Assembly: GCF_051020985.1 (NCBI RefSeq)
Contig: NC_135006.1
Span: forward strand, 16,385,501-16,449,500
Source of the DNA: Nomia melanderi
Lineage: Eukaryota; Arthropoda; Insecta; Hymenoptera; Halictidae
Reading direction: 5' to 3'
Length of the DNA: 64,000 nucleotides
In this document: piece after piece, positions 45,651 through 59,280 of the stretch
Layout: each line of letters opens with the position of its first letter
Position numbering within the stretch: the stretch's first letter is position 1
Program-made: the position numbers and the translations under genes
Notes under the pieces: generated by a model
The model's database searches: none
Seen by the model: the letters and a program-made list of their open reading frames with translations, nothing else
What the model was told of the DNA's origin: nothing

Positions 45651-48460
45651 AACTCGAGCCGCGTGTCGCGCGCGCCGCGCGCCGTGCGCCGGGTCTCGTC
45701 CACGTTGATTCGTCCCGTGCAGTCCCTTAATTAAAAGCGAAAATGACGTCTGGCCGGCGCGTAAAAAGTTAGCCGGGACTCGCAGTCGTCAACCACGAAA
45801 TTACACTCGGCCGAGTGGATAGCGGCCGGCTCTCGCCGCTTCGAGGTTTCGCCGATTAAATTAAACGCGGAGGTACGCGTATTTAATTGCACCGCTCCCG
45901 GAATCTTCCTCCCGTTTTCGAGGCCGATACAGATGCTGCTTCGATTCGCCGTTATCTTCGACGGAGCACGGTATTGATATTGATACTCTCCGAACGGACC
46001 AATTTCGCGCGCCGTACCTTTTACCGATAAATATTCAATTCAACGGTTACGAGTCCGGCAAGGGAGCACGGCGAACGATAACGACGACGCGATAACCGTT
46101 CCGCATCCCGCGGAAGATAAATGTTTCGGCTGTCTTATATCCTCCCCAGAGGAATTAACGCGCGCGGCTAATGAAACTATTTCGGCGAAACGGGTCGACC
46201 GGTCGCCGCCGCTACCCGCTGCTCGATAATCGAACGATTCATCGACAAACGTACGGCCGGTATTAAATCAGGTTAAACCGATTGAGCCGGCCGGAGACGA
46301 GGAGCTGGAAAGGGGATCGGGCAGACGTCCGTCCAACTTCTGGTTAAGGCAAAGTGGATTAGACGGGGTCGAAAGAAAACGACCAGGGAAAAGCGTCGAT
46401 TCGAACTGCCGCTAATCAAACGATCTTACGCAAAAACGGCCCGAGGATTATTGCCCATTACCTCGCCGAATGGATCCCGCGAACGAGCGTCGTCGCGATC
46501 AGAAATTAGCTCGGACTCTATTTCAAACTGTACCGTTGCGCCGGTGAATAACGATTAACTCATTCGCCGACGATAACGAATACATTAGCCGCCGGAGAAG
46601 CGTTTTAGCATCGCAAACACGGGTATCTTCGTTGCATGTTTCTATTCTACCGCGATGCAACTTGAAAAGCCACCCATCGTTTCGTCGCAGTTCCGCCGCG
46701 AACGCTTAGGCAAGAATACCGGCGACCTCTCGGCGAATCAGATCTCGAACGGCGTCGTAATCGTTCCATTTACGCGACACCCGACATCCTTCCCTCGTTC
46801 TTCCGCAGGGATTCCGGACCGACCGATTCCGGTCACGAACGCCTGTCATCGGTTCCGCGAGCGTCCAGCCGAAACAACGGGAGGCAACCGTGACGTTATC
46901 GCAAGTGCCGCACGAATTCCAGGATACCTTCCGCTCCGGATAACTCCGCGACTCCGCCCCGCTCGAGAAATCCTTATCGCGCGGTCCTCGTTTCGTTAGC
47001 GGCTCGCGCGCGCGATGAAGATTAATATTCCCGCGAGCCGGCGGCCGAGGCCGGGAACAGCGGAATTTTTCACCGCGGCGAGCATCGATCAAAACGACAC
47101 CGCCGCGGAAATAACAAGAGCGCGAGAGTCTTCCGCGAGACGCCTAGTACCGATGCTCGCGCCGACACCGTTGAACTTGGGAATTCTCCGGGAGCCGCGC
47201 GAGTCGAGCGAATTCCGGACAGCTCAAAGTTTCCACGGCGTTAGCCGGTCAGCCAAAAAATCGCTCGCGTTCCGCCGTTCCGGCGACCCCATTATAATTC
47301 TTGGCCCAACTATCGCGCGACCCGTTTTCCCTGGCGTTTTCATTTCCTTCGGCCAACTTCGTCTGTTTGATCGCGCGCCGCGCGCCGCGGCCGGGTCACG
47401 GCCAAATGAATTACATATAAAGTGTGTCGGCGTACCTGCCGGCAAACAGTGCGCCCGCTGCGGTTCTTTACCGAGAGAAATTAATTATTTCGCCGGCTCT
47501 TCGATCGTTAATGAGCTTCGCGTAAGCGGAGTGCGAACACTTTAAGCCGCCGTAACGAGCCGTCTTCCGGCTCGCTCGGTTTTCATTCGTCCCCTCGTAA
47601 TTCCCCGGCAACCCTTTCACGCCACCCTTATCCGCACGCATATACCACCGCGAGATATGTGCGCGCCGCTCTCTCCCGACCTTTCCAGAATGTGTGGCCA
47701 AGATATTTTCCAGGTAGCTCGTTCACTTCGCGACAGCCCTCTCTTTTCTTCCCGCCACCCCATTTTCCTCTCGGCCCCGCGCGGCCCTTTATACCTCGAC
47801 GAACGAAAACCCTTTCGTTTCCCCTGTGATCCACCGTTCGAAACGCTGAATTATAATAATAATGGCGACGGGACGATAGGCGCGCGTACGAGCGGAACGG
47901 AGAAGAAGAGGCTCGCTCGGAACGCGTCCGACCGTCGTCCTATTATACAATTTATTTTTCATTAAAGCGACTGTTATTCGTTACGCGTTGTTACGTGTTG
48001 TTAGCGACCACGCGCCGTATACGCGTGACACTGGCGATTCATTTGGACAGCCAAAGCTTCGCGTACGCGTGACGCTGTTGATTACGGTTGCTGCGATGAT
48101 ATTAACGTATATTTGGCGCGCGGTATACGTCGCTGTCGCTTCGTCTGTATCAAAATATCACAGCTGCATGACGTGCACGTAACGCGCCTCGTTCCGTTTA
48201 TTTACTAGAAGAATTATACGTGTAACGTGTTACGTGACACGCAGGCAGCAGAGGCGCGACGAAGGTATTTCGAATTCGACCGTGCTCGCGAACGCGTCCA
48301 CCTTCTCGTTCGAAGCTGTTCGGCGATCGAATTTCTCAAGCGTCGTTCATTTGCAGCTGCTCGAGGAGAAAGTTGCTCGCGAGACGACTCGCACGCGTCC
48401 TTTCCGGGCGGGCTCGACTCGATTCCATCCTCCTGCGAAACGTTGTTCCCGCATGAAGAT

Positions 48461-48576
48461 TATTCCGTGGAATCCGGAGTATCGTGCAACTATTTCATAG
48501 AAATCCGAGCCACGCGAGCAGCTATCCATGGAATCCGAGGCATAGCAATAAATATTCCATCGAACCATCGCAGCGG
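48461..48576. repeat. Degenerate ~31-bp tandem repeat
   Basis: Four units begin at about 48461, 48491, 48523 and 48553. Each starts TATYCCRTSGAA or a close variant (unit 2 is TATTTCATAGAA); the first three continue with ATCCG. Unit lengths are 30, 32, 30 and a partial 24. Confidence 0.5.
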
Positions 48577-50173
48577 TTTGGTCCCCGTTCATCTTTAAGC
48601 GGAGCATTCACGGATCCGATGGGAATAAGTGCGCCGGCTCGCTCGAGTCACCGGCAATCTTTTCGAATTCCAACTGGTCCGCGCTAATGTGTTCGTTTCT
48701 TTTCACTGCGGCCCTTCATATTTCCGGAAGTCTCGTACTCGATATACCCGCGATTCCTCGGATGATGGGCTGTATAGAAGGGTTTTTAAACGACCGGTTT
48801 TATAGCCTGGATATTTTAGTATTAAGTCTGAGGTGGAATTAAATGAAACGTAATTCGATTGCATGATAAAAGTGGCGACTAAAATGTAACTTCCGTTGAA
48901 CGACCAGCTGCTGCATGCAGTTATCAATTAGATTTTATTATACAATTAATTGGATCATTCGTCGTTGACGAGCGATAAAAGATTTTTGTCCTCGCGCTCG
49001 AACAGTCCACTGCGCGGCTGTTTGTCAGCGCGCGTGCCGGCGAATTAATCGCGCGATCGATGGCGGTTCAATCGAGCCGGGAATCGCGAATTACTTTCGC
49101 CTTTTATTCAAATCGAACAGGCAGGCGTCGCGGCGGTTAATCAACCGATCGATTTGTCCCGCGTAATTTCGTTTGCGATCCGGACACAGCGGGACAGCGC
49201 GGAAAGGTCTCTATTTTCGACGGTTAATCGCGATCAAAAATATCCATTTGCAAGACAATCGCGTGCCGCGCGGGCGAGGTTACAATGGGCCAATCGCCGA
49301 TCAGAAACGCATCTGTCCGCGCCTCTGCCCGGTATCGATGGACCGCTCGGCAAACGTTCGAGGCGGAATAAAATATGACTGGGCACGGTAAAACGTTCCG
49401 CACAATCGATTTGTTTGTCCGGTAAACAGTGGCAGGTGGCCGGCTAACGAGCGCCATTTGTGGCGACGACAATTACGCGGCCGGCCTGTTCTCGGACCTT
49501 CATCGAGATTTTTCTCGCGTGCGTCGCGCGCGCAGGGGTTAAACGAAGTTCCGGGGTGCGCGGGCAGCGTCGTCTGAAATTTTCATGCAAACGCCGCGCT
49601 CATAAATGAAGCCGCACGCGCTCTTCTTGAATCCATTAGCAGCGTGCGAGCGTGCGGGCGAGCGAGCGAGCGGGAGCTCGTCGGAGCGAGATTTTTCGAA
49701 GTCCTCGTCGAACCGAGCGCCGCGCGCGCGCGGAATGCGATAAAGGACACGCCGCGGCAAAGGATGGGACGCACAAAAGCGGCCGTCGCGGCGTCAGAGC
49801 GATGGCGAAACATTATTTCACGGAAATCTCATTTAAAGAAACGACGGCCGCGCGTACACAGTCGAAACTAACGTTGGACCGTGACAGGGATTTAAAGGGG
49901 TGACCCGGGGATCCTCCGATAAGGCGGGCCGTCGGCGAGGGAAAAACAGCTGAAATAAAATACCGTCGGAATTTATCTCTTTTCCGAAAACTGCCGTCTG
50001 CCCACGGTGACTGGCCGGATCGAACGGATGCGAATGATCCGCGCGCGCGCTGCGCGCGCGGCGATCAAGCCCGCGATGAATCCGCGGCGTTCTGATCCGG
50101 CCCAATCGTTTTTTCCCTTGTCAAAGTGGATTCGAAACACGAACCGGTTTGTGCGAACTCGGTGCCGGCCCTG

Positions 50174-50175
<2 letters not shown>

Positions 50176-50222
<47 letters not shown>

Positions 50223-50236
50223 CTCTCTCTCTCTCT
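50176..50236. repeat. Compound (CT)n-(TTTC)n-(CT)n microsatellite
   Basis: About 17 CT units, then two to three TTTC-like units, then eight CT units. Confidence 0.95.
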
Positions 50237-50814
50237 GCCCCCGTACACGCGGGCTCGATTACGTCAGCTTTAATTCACGCTCGTCTATCGAAACCACGGC
50301 CCACTAATTCTTCCGTTTCCCGTCTGCGACTTTTCCGCGTTCCCATCGACCGTTTGCGGTCTTTCGATGGAACCGACTGGACAATCAATTTTATTTCGGT
50401 ACCCAGTCGTTTCAACAATTTTTACCGGAGTTACTTGGAATATTAGGACTCTGCCGTACAAAGCAGCGTTTCGGTACCTCCCGACTGTCCTCCGATGGAT
50501 GACTAAAGTGCTGTGTTAAACTGTAATTCAATGAAATGACACTGACGACGGAGCTTCACGGTGAAAAAGCAAGGACACCGGACCACAACAGAGTTAACGG
50601 AGCTGACCAACGCGTTAGTATGCGTTTACAGCGGAGCTGCGATGGAAGTTTGTCACGTTATGCGTTGAACAGCGATAAAGCGTCTTTCTTAAAACACCGT
50701 TAATAGCACAGTAATGAGGAAGCATGTGCGTTATGTTAACGTTAGATTTCACTTGTTCAATTGGATTTTGGTACACGTACTTACACTTCGAAATGCATCA
50801 TCGCTATTATTTAT

Positions 50815-50906
50815 CATCGTACGCTATTTATTTGTGTTTTATTCAATTATCTATTCCTGTGTCTTTTTAAAAATAAAACATATTCAAATACCATTATTGC
50901 CGCACA
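50815..50906 (+). mobile_element. LTR-A copy 3: 3' fragment
   Basis: TATTCAATTATCTATTCCTG, then AATAAAACATATT, and an end at CCGCACA match the last ~90 bp of LTR-A copies 1 and 2. The upstream part of the LTR is not recognisable. Confidence 0.65.
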
Positions 50907-51559
50907 CATTATATAGCAAACTCTTCCGTTATAAATCGAAAGTACGAATTTCTACGATTCGCAATCATCAAGGTTCTGCCGTGAACGTACGATTGCGCGA
51001 TATTTTAATTCTGCACGATTCGTTCGTAATTTAATTTCATCCACTGCGAGATCATTCTTGCTCCTCTCCTAAGACTACTTCCTTTGATCGGGCCGAGGAA
51101 GGGCGAGGAATCGCTGAGCTGCTGGGCGAACGGGAGGCGGAAACGAACGAAACGAGTAAATAAGGAGACGCTTCAAACACAAAGCCTTATAATTTATGGC
51201 GGGTTTTTAATATCAAGGCGCTTCACTGGCGTCCCAGAATTTCCAAGACGGCGAGCGAGCCAGGCGGTGACAAGGGGAGCGAACGAGGAATGGTGCAACG
51301 AGCTGATAGCAATTGATGCGAAGAGGTTAGCTGCAGCGACGGAATGTTGCATTCCGTTAGACTTGTCGTTTGTCGCGCTATACATATTAGACATGTAATA
51401 ATTGGAGGACTTAACAGAAATCCAAAGACAGTCCGGTGAGATCTGATCGCCATGAAAAATGAATCTGAGAAGGAAATTTGAAAAAGGGACATTTCAGAAT
51501 AGGAAGTTGGATCGAGTCGTCGATTAGCAATTAGCAAAGCTCAATAGTATCGAACCTTA
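50907..51559. other. Unannotated stretch
   Basis: Somewhat AT-rich. I see no repeat family member or exon. Confidence 0.4.
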
Positions 51560-51978
51560 TTAACTTCCTTAAACTCAGGACGGTTTAGTTTTCCTGTAAA
51601 ACGGAAGTCTAGTTAACCCTTTGAAGATTCTCTAAAGTATAGAAAATCTTTTGTAGATTCCACCAAATCACGCATAGAATGCCTGAATAATATAGAATAA
51701 GGAAATTACGTACTGGTTTCTTACTGTTTGAGTATTCGAATCATTCGTGCAACTTAATTTTATAAACATGAACGTTAGATCTCGGCAAAGTGTCGACATT
51801 CGTCCGCAAACGGTTAAATATTAAGAATCGAAATACAAGTTCATTTAGAAATTAATCTAAAATGATCACATTTCTATAATATACGGAAGACGCAATTGTT
51901 GAATTAGATTTTACCAACGGTACACCGAAAACGAATGTTCAAAGCGCCATTGTACGCTAACAATGGCCAAGGGGTTAA
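51560..51978. mobile_element. pB-3 copy 2: TTAA MITE split by pB-5
   Basis: The right terminus, read inward from 51978, is TTAACCCCTTGGCCATTG, close to that of pB-3 copy 1. The interior ACGGAAGACGCAATTGTTGA also matches copy 1. The left terminus is placed at TTAACTTCCTTAA (51560), a weak match. Removing pB-5 (51613-51817) leaves about 214 bp, which supports that boundary by size only. Confidence 0.5.
51613..51817. mobile_element. pB-5 copy 2: TTAA MITE nested in pB-3
   Basis: The left end TTAACCCTTTGAAGA and the inverted right end TTAACCGTTTGCGGACGAAT have TTAA on both sides. The right arm shares GTCGACATTCG with copy 1. It is 205 bp. Confidence 0.7.
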
Positions 51979-52767
51979 TCAGAAGATTAGGTCCCCTGGA
52001 AGTAACAATTTGGTGCGTTCTGGTCTGATAAGAGCAGAAAGAGGACGGTATCATTGACGGCACGGAAACGAAGGAAAAAGGAGGAAAGCGCGAGGCGTCG
52101 GGAAATAGCTGGGTAAGCGGAAACGTAAGGCCGCGACGAGTGAACCAAGGGACATTGGGAACGTGGAAGAAGGTACGGTTAACCGTGGAATGGAAATGCC
52201 GGATTGCCGGATGCTGATGAGAGGGACGTTGCCGGCCCGCTCTGAAAGCGGGCTGAGAATGTACCGAGGAGCAGCTATTCGTTCTCTGAATTTTGAAAAC
52301 ACACCTCGCTTAAACCTCAGCGAGCGAATAAAATGCCACCGCCCGACGACGAAGAACGAAGAATAACAAGGTACTCCTGCTCGTTTTTCCGGTGGCTTTA
52401 CATTTTCACGAGCGCCAGTCGACGGATCGGCGAGGGGAGGGACGGGAGTCGCGTGGACCGCGCAGCGAAAGCTTCGTTCGATCGTATTTTCTATTTAAAT
52501 ACAACTGAAAACTTTTCCTCCCCCCCGGAAACATTTATAATGCCGATGAATGCAGAAATGCAGCGGCTCTCGAAGATATCTTGCTGCCTAAAAGGCGATA
52601 AGTGAGTGACGCTCGGAAAAAAGCTCCGGCGTCCCCGTTTCCGCTCGGCGGATACGCGTTCGAACCGCACGCCGTGTGTACGTTTCGACGAACGTTCCAG
52701 TCATTAAATCATACGTTGATTCAATTGGAAAAGATTTAAGAGATCGGCTACGATCACGGTATTCCCT
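51979..52767. other. Unannotated stretch
   Basis: Nothing recognised apart from ordinary CpG-rich sequence and short open frames. Confidence 0.45.
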
Positions 52768-52976
52768 TTAACCCTTAGCAGTTCATTGCAACCTCTACCT
52801 GTTTTAACAATTTTCTCTATATTTATATGTAGCATCGCAATTGTACCATTTAAAGGTACCATTTCAACGACTCCGAAATATTCTTGAAGAAACAAATAGA
52901 GCATGATATTAAGCTGTAATTGAATGAACGTCGACGCGAACCTCAAAGTGAGGTACTTCGGACCGCAGAGGGTAGA
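52768..52976. mobile_element. pB-5 copy 3: decayed TTAA MITE
   Basis: The left TTAACCCTTAGCAGTTC faces an inverted TACCCTCTGCGGTCCGAAG on the right. The right TTAA has been lost (TAGAA). The length of 209 bp and a GTCGAC motif inside the right arm agree with the other pB-5 copies. Confidence 0.5.
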
Positions 52977-55900
52977 AATCGAAACTCCGTTCCGAAAAAT
53001 TCATCGCAGTTAGTGGACTATTTTGATATTGACTACTCGTTATGTTTGCGTAACCCGTTATACCCACGCTCCGTTGTTTCTTCTCCCGTTTTGTCTTGCC
53101 AACGGGATTTTTCAGAAATTTTCGTTTCCCACGCGATCGCAAATTACGCGAGCATACGTCGCTTGTGTCGTTAACGTGGTTTCTACTTCGCGTTGATTGT
53201 TGAGTTGACCAAGCTTAATAGATGCAGCAAGTGAGCTAGTTAAATGACGGAAAAGGGAAAAATGTTTCGGTCGTTGCGCTAATGGTTACGCGACGTCGGA
53301 TCCGCGAAATTGGAAGCGTCGACAGTCGGAACCCTTTTTTCTACTGGAGTGTCGTCGAGGCGATGCTAATTATCGTATCGCCGGCCGGGCACCGTTAATT
53401 CGATTCGCCGACGGTTGAGTCTGGATCTCTAATAAAGGAAGGCCGGGGGCGGGGTAGCGGAAGTGGCGCCACTTGCATTCCCTGCCGGGAAAACTTTTTC
53501 ACTTTGTCTTCCTGGATTCGATATAAAGCAGGAATATTAACGTGCCGCCATCACAACGTTAATATTCCTCGGCGCTTCTTCTTGATCCACTCCCCCCCCC
53601 CCTGTTTCCCGGTCTGTTCATCCTTCCACGTCGTTCTCGGCCCAGTTAAACTGCAGGCACTGTTTCTGCCGCTCGGTTCCATTTAAAATCCTGCGCCGAT
53701 CCTCCGCCTCGGACTTACCCCGCTCGGCGAACGCGCTCCGTCTAATAGAGTTTACTCTCGTAACCCGTTTTCGCGTGCTCGAAACGTCGCTTCGAGCCGT
53801 ATTATTCCTCATTAAAACCAGACGCGACCGTGACTAACTTCCGCGTCCCTCTTTCCTCGTACACTCCGGTCCGCCGCGGACGTTCATTCGCGCTGTCTCG
53901 AATCATCGAGCCGCAAACGAGTTATCGAACATTCTCCATTTGGCTCGTCGGAGCTCCTAATTTATAGCCTGCACTATGTTACCCGAGTCAACATCGGGGA
54001 TCGCTGAGCACACCTCGCGATTATTCCGAAAAGTCTATATTCCGGTAACTCCGAAGACGCGGCAACGGAGCAGGATCTCGTCGGTGCTCGCGAAAAAGGC
54101 GAGCGAGCGAGCGGGTGGACGGCGCTCGATTGAAAAAAGCCTGAGCAGTCCCTTCCCGTTCGGTCGATCTAACGGAACCGTGGATTCACAAAGGCGAACC
54201 GTCGTTTCTGCTCGGTCGTATCGTGAAACAATTTCGGAAAAGCTTTTGAACGCTGCCAGGAGTGGTACACGCGAGGAAGATTGAGCCAGCCATCGGGTCG
54301 GGCACGATAGATCTCTTAGTGTATCGAGGGTGAGAGATCGACCCGTGGAATTGGAATAATATGGAGTCGCTCGTTCTGTTGGGCTCCCGCCTCCCCGTCC
54401 CCGTGCCCCTGCGGTGTCTCTGTGTCCCCGGTGTTCTCCTGATCCCGGATGGTTCGACAGCGCGTGCCAATTTCCGTCCCCAGAAATACAGTGCGCCCGC
54501 TCGGAACTCGAACGACCTTCGGCCCGGCTTTGAAGGTTTTGCCCGGGCTTTATCGTCCGGCCGGAAGTAATTCCTATGCTAATCCCTCTTTGTCCACGAA
54601 TTGACCGTGACTGTCTCGATGGGCGGCAGCCACGGCGCGCGCCGTCGCGACGGTAACTCGACGTCGTACCTTGGATTACGCTCTTGTCTCCGAGCGCCGG
54701 CGAAACTTCCCCGAAATCAGACCGATCCGCTGATGACTCTTCCCGCACGCTATCTTCCGTTCCCGAGACAATCGAAACGAGCACCGGGTATCCATCGTTT
54801 CCCGAGTTGATGCTCGGGACACGATCGTCTGCTTCGCCGGTCGATCGTCGGAATTTTCGCGGTTTCGCCGGTTCGGGCTGGAATTAAAGGGCACCGATGT
54901 CTCTGTCGCGGGCCCGTTCACCGCGCAACAATTTCGATTTCCACTCTGGAACATCTGTCGCTCTCTCTTTTCGATGCGCGCGCGGCTTTAAAACGCAGGC
55001 AGCGCGTCGAGCCCTTTGATCGACGTTTCCCGGGTGTCGCGATGATTCGCGAGCGACAGCGCGTGCAACGGAATGTCAAAATCAGCCAGCGAGGACGCGG
55101 CGGCTCGAAGAGCGTGGTCGATAAAGGGGAAGGTGGGGACCAGCTGCTGGGACGAGACGGAAAAAAGAGGCTGTCCGCGTTTCGGCGCAATCATTTTTAC
55201 GACGCCTCTAAAGCAGACTTGCCAACTCACCGCGTTCGCCCGATATAAATTTAAATTATGCCCGGTGGAGGCGAGCCACCCTCTGTCTCTTCCTCGCCGC
55301 CGCCGCCGTCCCGGTCTCGCTCCTCTGCTCTCCTCGATCGGCCACGCTGGGTCAAGAGAACTGCTGCACAGGCAGCCAGCGCGAATAATCGAATCCATAA
55401 AGTCAGCAACGTAGCCTGCTTTATGTTCCCTGTCGACCCGTCTGCCTTCTTCTGTCCCTTATTGCCGCCACCATCCTACCGCTCCTCTTTGTCTCTCTCC
55501 CTCTCTCTCTCTCCCTCTCTCTCTCTCTGTCTCTGTCTCTGTCTCTCTTCTCGTTCCTATCCACCTCCATTTTCCCAACGTCAGGGCAGCTATATTCTTC
55601 CAGGGAAATCTCGGGAACGGCCACGGCCTCGTCTTTCCGCGATTCGTCGCGCGATACGCAACTTTTTCACGACGGACCTCGAGATCCCGATATCTCGAAG
55701 ATTCGGCCTCTCTGCCGCTCGCTCGCTGCACGTCCGTGCGTGCCCAGCTTTCCCAGGATTTCCTTTTTTTCTTTTCGTTCGTTCCCCTCGTTTTCCCACG
55801 AGTCTCGTTCCCGGTGATTCGATTAACTTCGTTTCACTTTGGCCAGGCAACGATGAAACCAAGAAGCAATTTAATCGATTCGATGGCTCGACTGCGACTC

Positions 55901-58900
55901 CCGGGGCAGGATCGAAAAGCCGGGAGAGCCGCGCGTCGGTCGGGGCAACGGTGAAATATGTTTCTTTACGTTTGTGGCGGGGATAATGAAAGCCGCTGCG
56001 GCTGAAGATGAATTATCATTACCTTCGAGCTCCGCGAAGCGATACAGGGAGAGGGGTACGTTGATAATGAAACGTTGGCGCATTGACGCGCGATTATTAA
56101 ACGTAAGTGCGCGCATTGCTGCGACGTAAACGCTTCCGTTATGAAACAGAGGCATACATCTCGAGTTTCGCTCTTCTTTTCTAGGGAATATTCGCCAATT
56201 AAGCGAAGAAGTGTTCGGCCCGGTGAATCTTTATTAGGCGCAAAACGGCGCGGCTAAGTCACGATGATCCTGTTTACCGTCGTGTACCGTTAATAATGTC
56301 GGCCGAAGGTCGCCGTAATTGGAAAGAAAAAAAGGAAACGTTAATTAAGGCTCCTATTCTTGATACGCGATAGCTGTTGCTCTGCCCCTTTGGAAAACGA
56401 GCTTCGTTAAATCCTTGTCGAGGTCGCCGTTACGAAAGCCCCGTGAATGCCGGCAGGGGCATTCAGCGGAGGGAAACCGTGGCGGTCATTACTTTTCAAT
56501 GACAGGAAATCCTTCGAAATGCCCCGGTGAAAACTGCGCGGATCAAGGGTCGCTTTTAATACTCTGCCTCCCGGCTGATTAAAGCATAAAGTCACTCGTC
56601 TAGGTTAATCGGGGACAAGAATTCCAGGGAACGCCTTTCGACTGCGACTACGGCTACGTTCCACGACCGGGACCACGTTCGGCCACGACGTTCGATTCAC
56701 CGGAATATTATAGGAGGCGCGCGCGCCGCGAATACGGGAACGCGACAGCTTTTTACTATTGCGATTCGGCTGCCGCCCGGAATACGGTCCGTCGCAAAGG
56801 CCTGAAATTCCCGGGCCGTCGTGGCAAGTAGTCGCCTTCAAAGAGGAGCACGCCGAGAGGGCGAGGCCTCGAAACGAGCCGGAACTTCTCAGCTCGGCCG
56901 TGTAATCAGGGAAACGATCGAATTATAGTTGCTCCCGTGGAGCTGATTGCTCGACCACAGGTCATTATCCCGGCGACGTGTGCCGGCGTTCCAACGGCTC
57001 ACGGCGGACCTTTAATTGTTGTCGGCAATTAAACGTTTCCTTTCGCGAGACACCGGTTCCCGAGCAGCCTGGCCGCCGGAGAAATAAATGGGATGCAAGA
57101 ACCTCGGAGAACGAACGTGGAGCGCGCGGTTTAATTTCGACAAATTGTTCCACGTACGCGGGAGCCCGCGCGCGGCTCGCGGACCTTTTATCGATCAGGC
57201 TCGCCGGCGCTTTTTCTTGTAATTGGAGTAATTACAATTAGACGCTCGATTTCCGGCTCGATTCGCTCAACGGCCTCGGACTCTAAGACAGGGTAATGAG
57301 TAGCGAGGCGACGCGACAATCGATATCGGTACCTGTGAAGCCATCCTTCAAGATGGAGAGGTATTAGGCAGTTGACGCATCGATGACTTTCAATCGATAG
57401 CCGAACTGCGGTAAGTAGGATAGCTCCAGGGAAATTGGACTGTAGGCGATCGAAGTGAAAGTGCGGTTTATATTTGTTATATTGCAAACTATATTCTTCG
57501 AAAAGAGTCGCGGGAGTTCTCGCAAACTCTCGTTACGCGACTAATTCCTTCTTCTCCGAATGCGGACTACACAAGCCAATTACTGGACACCGACGTGTTA
57601 GGGGTCGCTAACGGCACGCTGGAAATGGGGAATTTTTATTAGAGGAATCAGAAGTACGACCGGAATATTAGGGGAGGTTACGACGTGTGCGCCGATGAAC
57701 GGACGAGATGCTACCGGGGCACGATCAGGTAATTTCACGTTTGCTTTGAGAGTCGTTTCGGCCACGGACGCTGACGAGTAGTCGAGCTCGTTCGGCCGGC
57801 TCAATTTCGCTAAGTAAGTAAAAGGATTTAGTGTGAACGAGTAATAACGTTTACCTCTGGCCTCGAATCTTCTCGTTCTCGCCGTCTTCGTCCCGGAGTT
57901 AGTTCAGAGGTCGAATGTACGAGCATTCGGCCGCGCAGTCCACGGATTTCATCACCCTCCGTTCCGTTTTCCGACCGGGCGACTCGGTTCGCCATTAATT
58001 TCCGTGAACGCAAATTTCCCGATTCACCGTGAATCGTCGCGAAAGTAATTGCCCCGTTACGCGGCAACCTCGCCGCGATGACGGTTCTTTTCCTCCGGCG
58101 TGGCTCGCTCGATAACTCGAGACCGCGCTCGGAGAGCGAACAATCGTTCCCGTAATCTCTCGCTTTCGTCAATCGAATCTGCGATGCCCGCGTCTAAGAC
58201 CATGATTGACTGGCTTACGCGCGTTCCCCGGTGTAATAACGCTTGCCTCGGCCGGACACCGGGACCGTTAAACCCTCGAGGATCCTCCGAATTCACCGTC
58301 GCGCAACGTCGGAGCATCGAAAGCGTTTACGTAAGCTGCGTTACGTTAGGAGATCGATAAGCGATCGTTGGAAGCTTGGAATTCAATTAGAAGTTATCGT
58401 TGCTACGCGACAAAGACCGGGCGGGAGGTCAATACGAGAGAAGCCGGCCCGTCGGTCGGGGAATGGGTAATTAGGAGGCACGCGAGCGTGACGGCAATTC
58501 CACGGTCAGCGGGAGCCGGCCGGATACTTTACGCGAGACAACGATCGGGACGGACGGAGCTTCGAGTTCGGGAGGAGTCAGATTTCCCGGTGGATTTTCC
58601 TTGCTACAGAAGCCCGAGTATCATCCCGCGCGCGCGTTTCTTAGCGATTTTCGTCGCAGGGCTACCTTCGTATTCCGACTTCCCGCGCGGAACTCTATCC
58701 GGCCGAGTCTCCAACGTATCATTGAGAGGTAATCGAATACCGCTGGAATCGTTGATCTTCCCGCGAATCGGGTTACCAGATATCGATCAGACGCGCAAAT
58801 GCTAACAAGCGCGAGCCGAGTCGTTGGTTACGCGGATAATAGAGTCCGCCCGGGGAAATCGATTTCGCGATCGTCGGTCAGAGATAGCCGGAGGTGAGCA

Positions 58901-59208
58901 TGTTCGCCGCGCTCGGCAACTTAATATCGAAAGCTTCGCTGGGAGCCAGAGTTACACCGCAAGAGACTATTTGAGGACGCTCGATGTCGTGTTTCGGCAT
59001 ACTAACTCCGTTTAAGCGCGCTTACTCTAAATCTTGGCCCACGGTGCCCGACACCGTCCCGATTGCCTCGCAGCCCGCTATTATCCCTTATAAACGCGCG
59101 TTCCGCCGATTCGAATCGCCGCCGGTTATCGGCGGTCGGCGGTCGTCGCAGCGAAACCTGGAGCGCGATGTTTCGCTGGACTGTCGCGGTTCGGTGAGAG
59201 CCTTGCGT
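52977..59208. other. Long CpG-rich stretch; no supported gene
   Basis: The minus-strand frame 54035-54784 (249 codons) is the longest in the window but is Ser/Arg/Gly-rich with no recognisable domain. The frame 55258-55986 (242 codons) includes the poly-(Ser-Leu) translation of the CT tract at 55491-55551. No dispersed repeat recognised. Confidence 0.5.
55491..55551. repeat. (CT)n-rich tract
   Basis: An imperfect CT repeat with CCCT and CTGT interruptions. Confidence 0.95.
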
Positions 59209-59280
59209 TCGAACACTTTGCGCTCGAGTAATTTTTGTCGGGAATGTTCATCGACTGATAATAAGATGCACTAAATTAAT

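Larger units (their letters stand above)
43969..50814. other. Long CpG-rich stretch with simple repeats; no supported gene
   Basis: It contains (CG)n at 44574-44587, (AG)11 at 45629-45650, a degenerate ~31-bp tandem at 48461-48576, an AGCG tract near 49661 and a long (CT)n tract at 50176-50236. No exon, RNA gene or dispersed repeat recognised. Confidence 0.5.

Noticed and set aside
49535..49548. CAGGGGTTAA resembles a TTAA-element right end
   Set aside because: No inverted partner found, and the adjoining sequence is a CG run rather than MITE-like.
54035..54784. 249-codon open frame on the minus strand, the longest in the window
   Set aside because: Ser/Arg/Gly-rich, no recognisable domain, overlapped by other frames; expected by chance in DNA poor in stop codons.
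55258..55986. 242-codon frame with a Ser-Leu run
   Set aside because: The run is the translation of a CT microsatellite; the rest has no recognisable domain.
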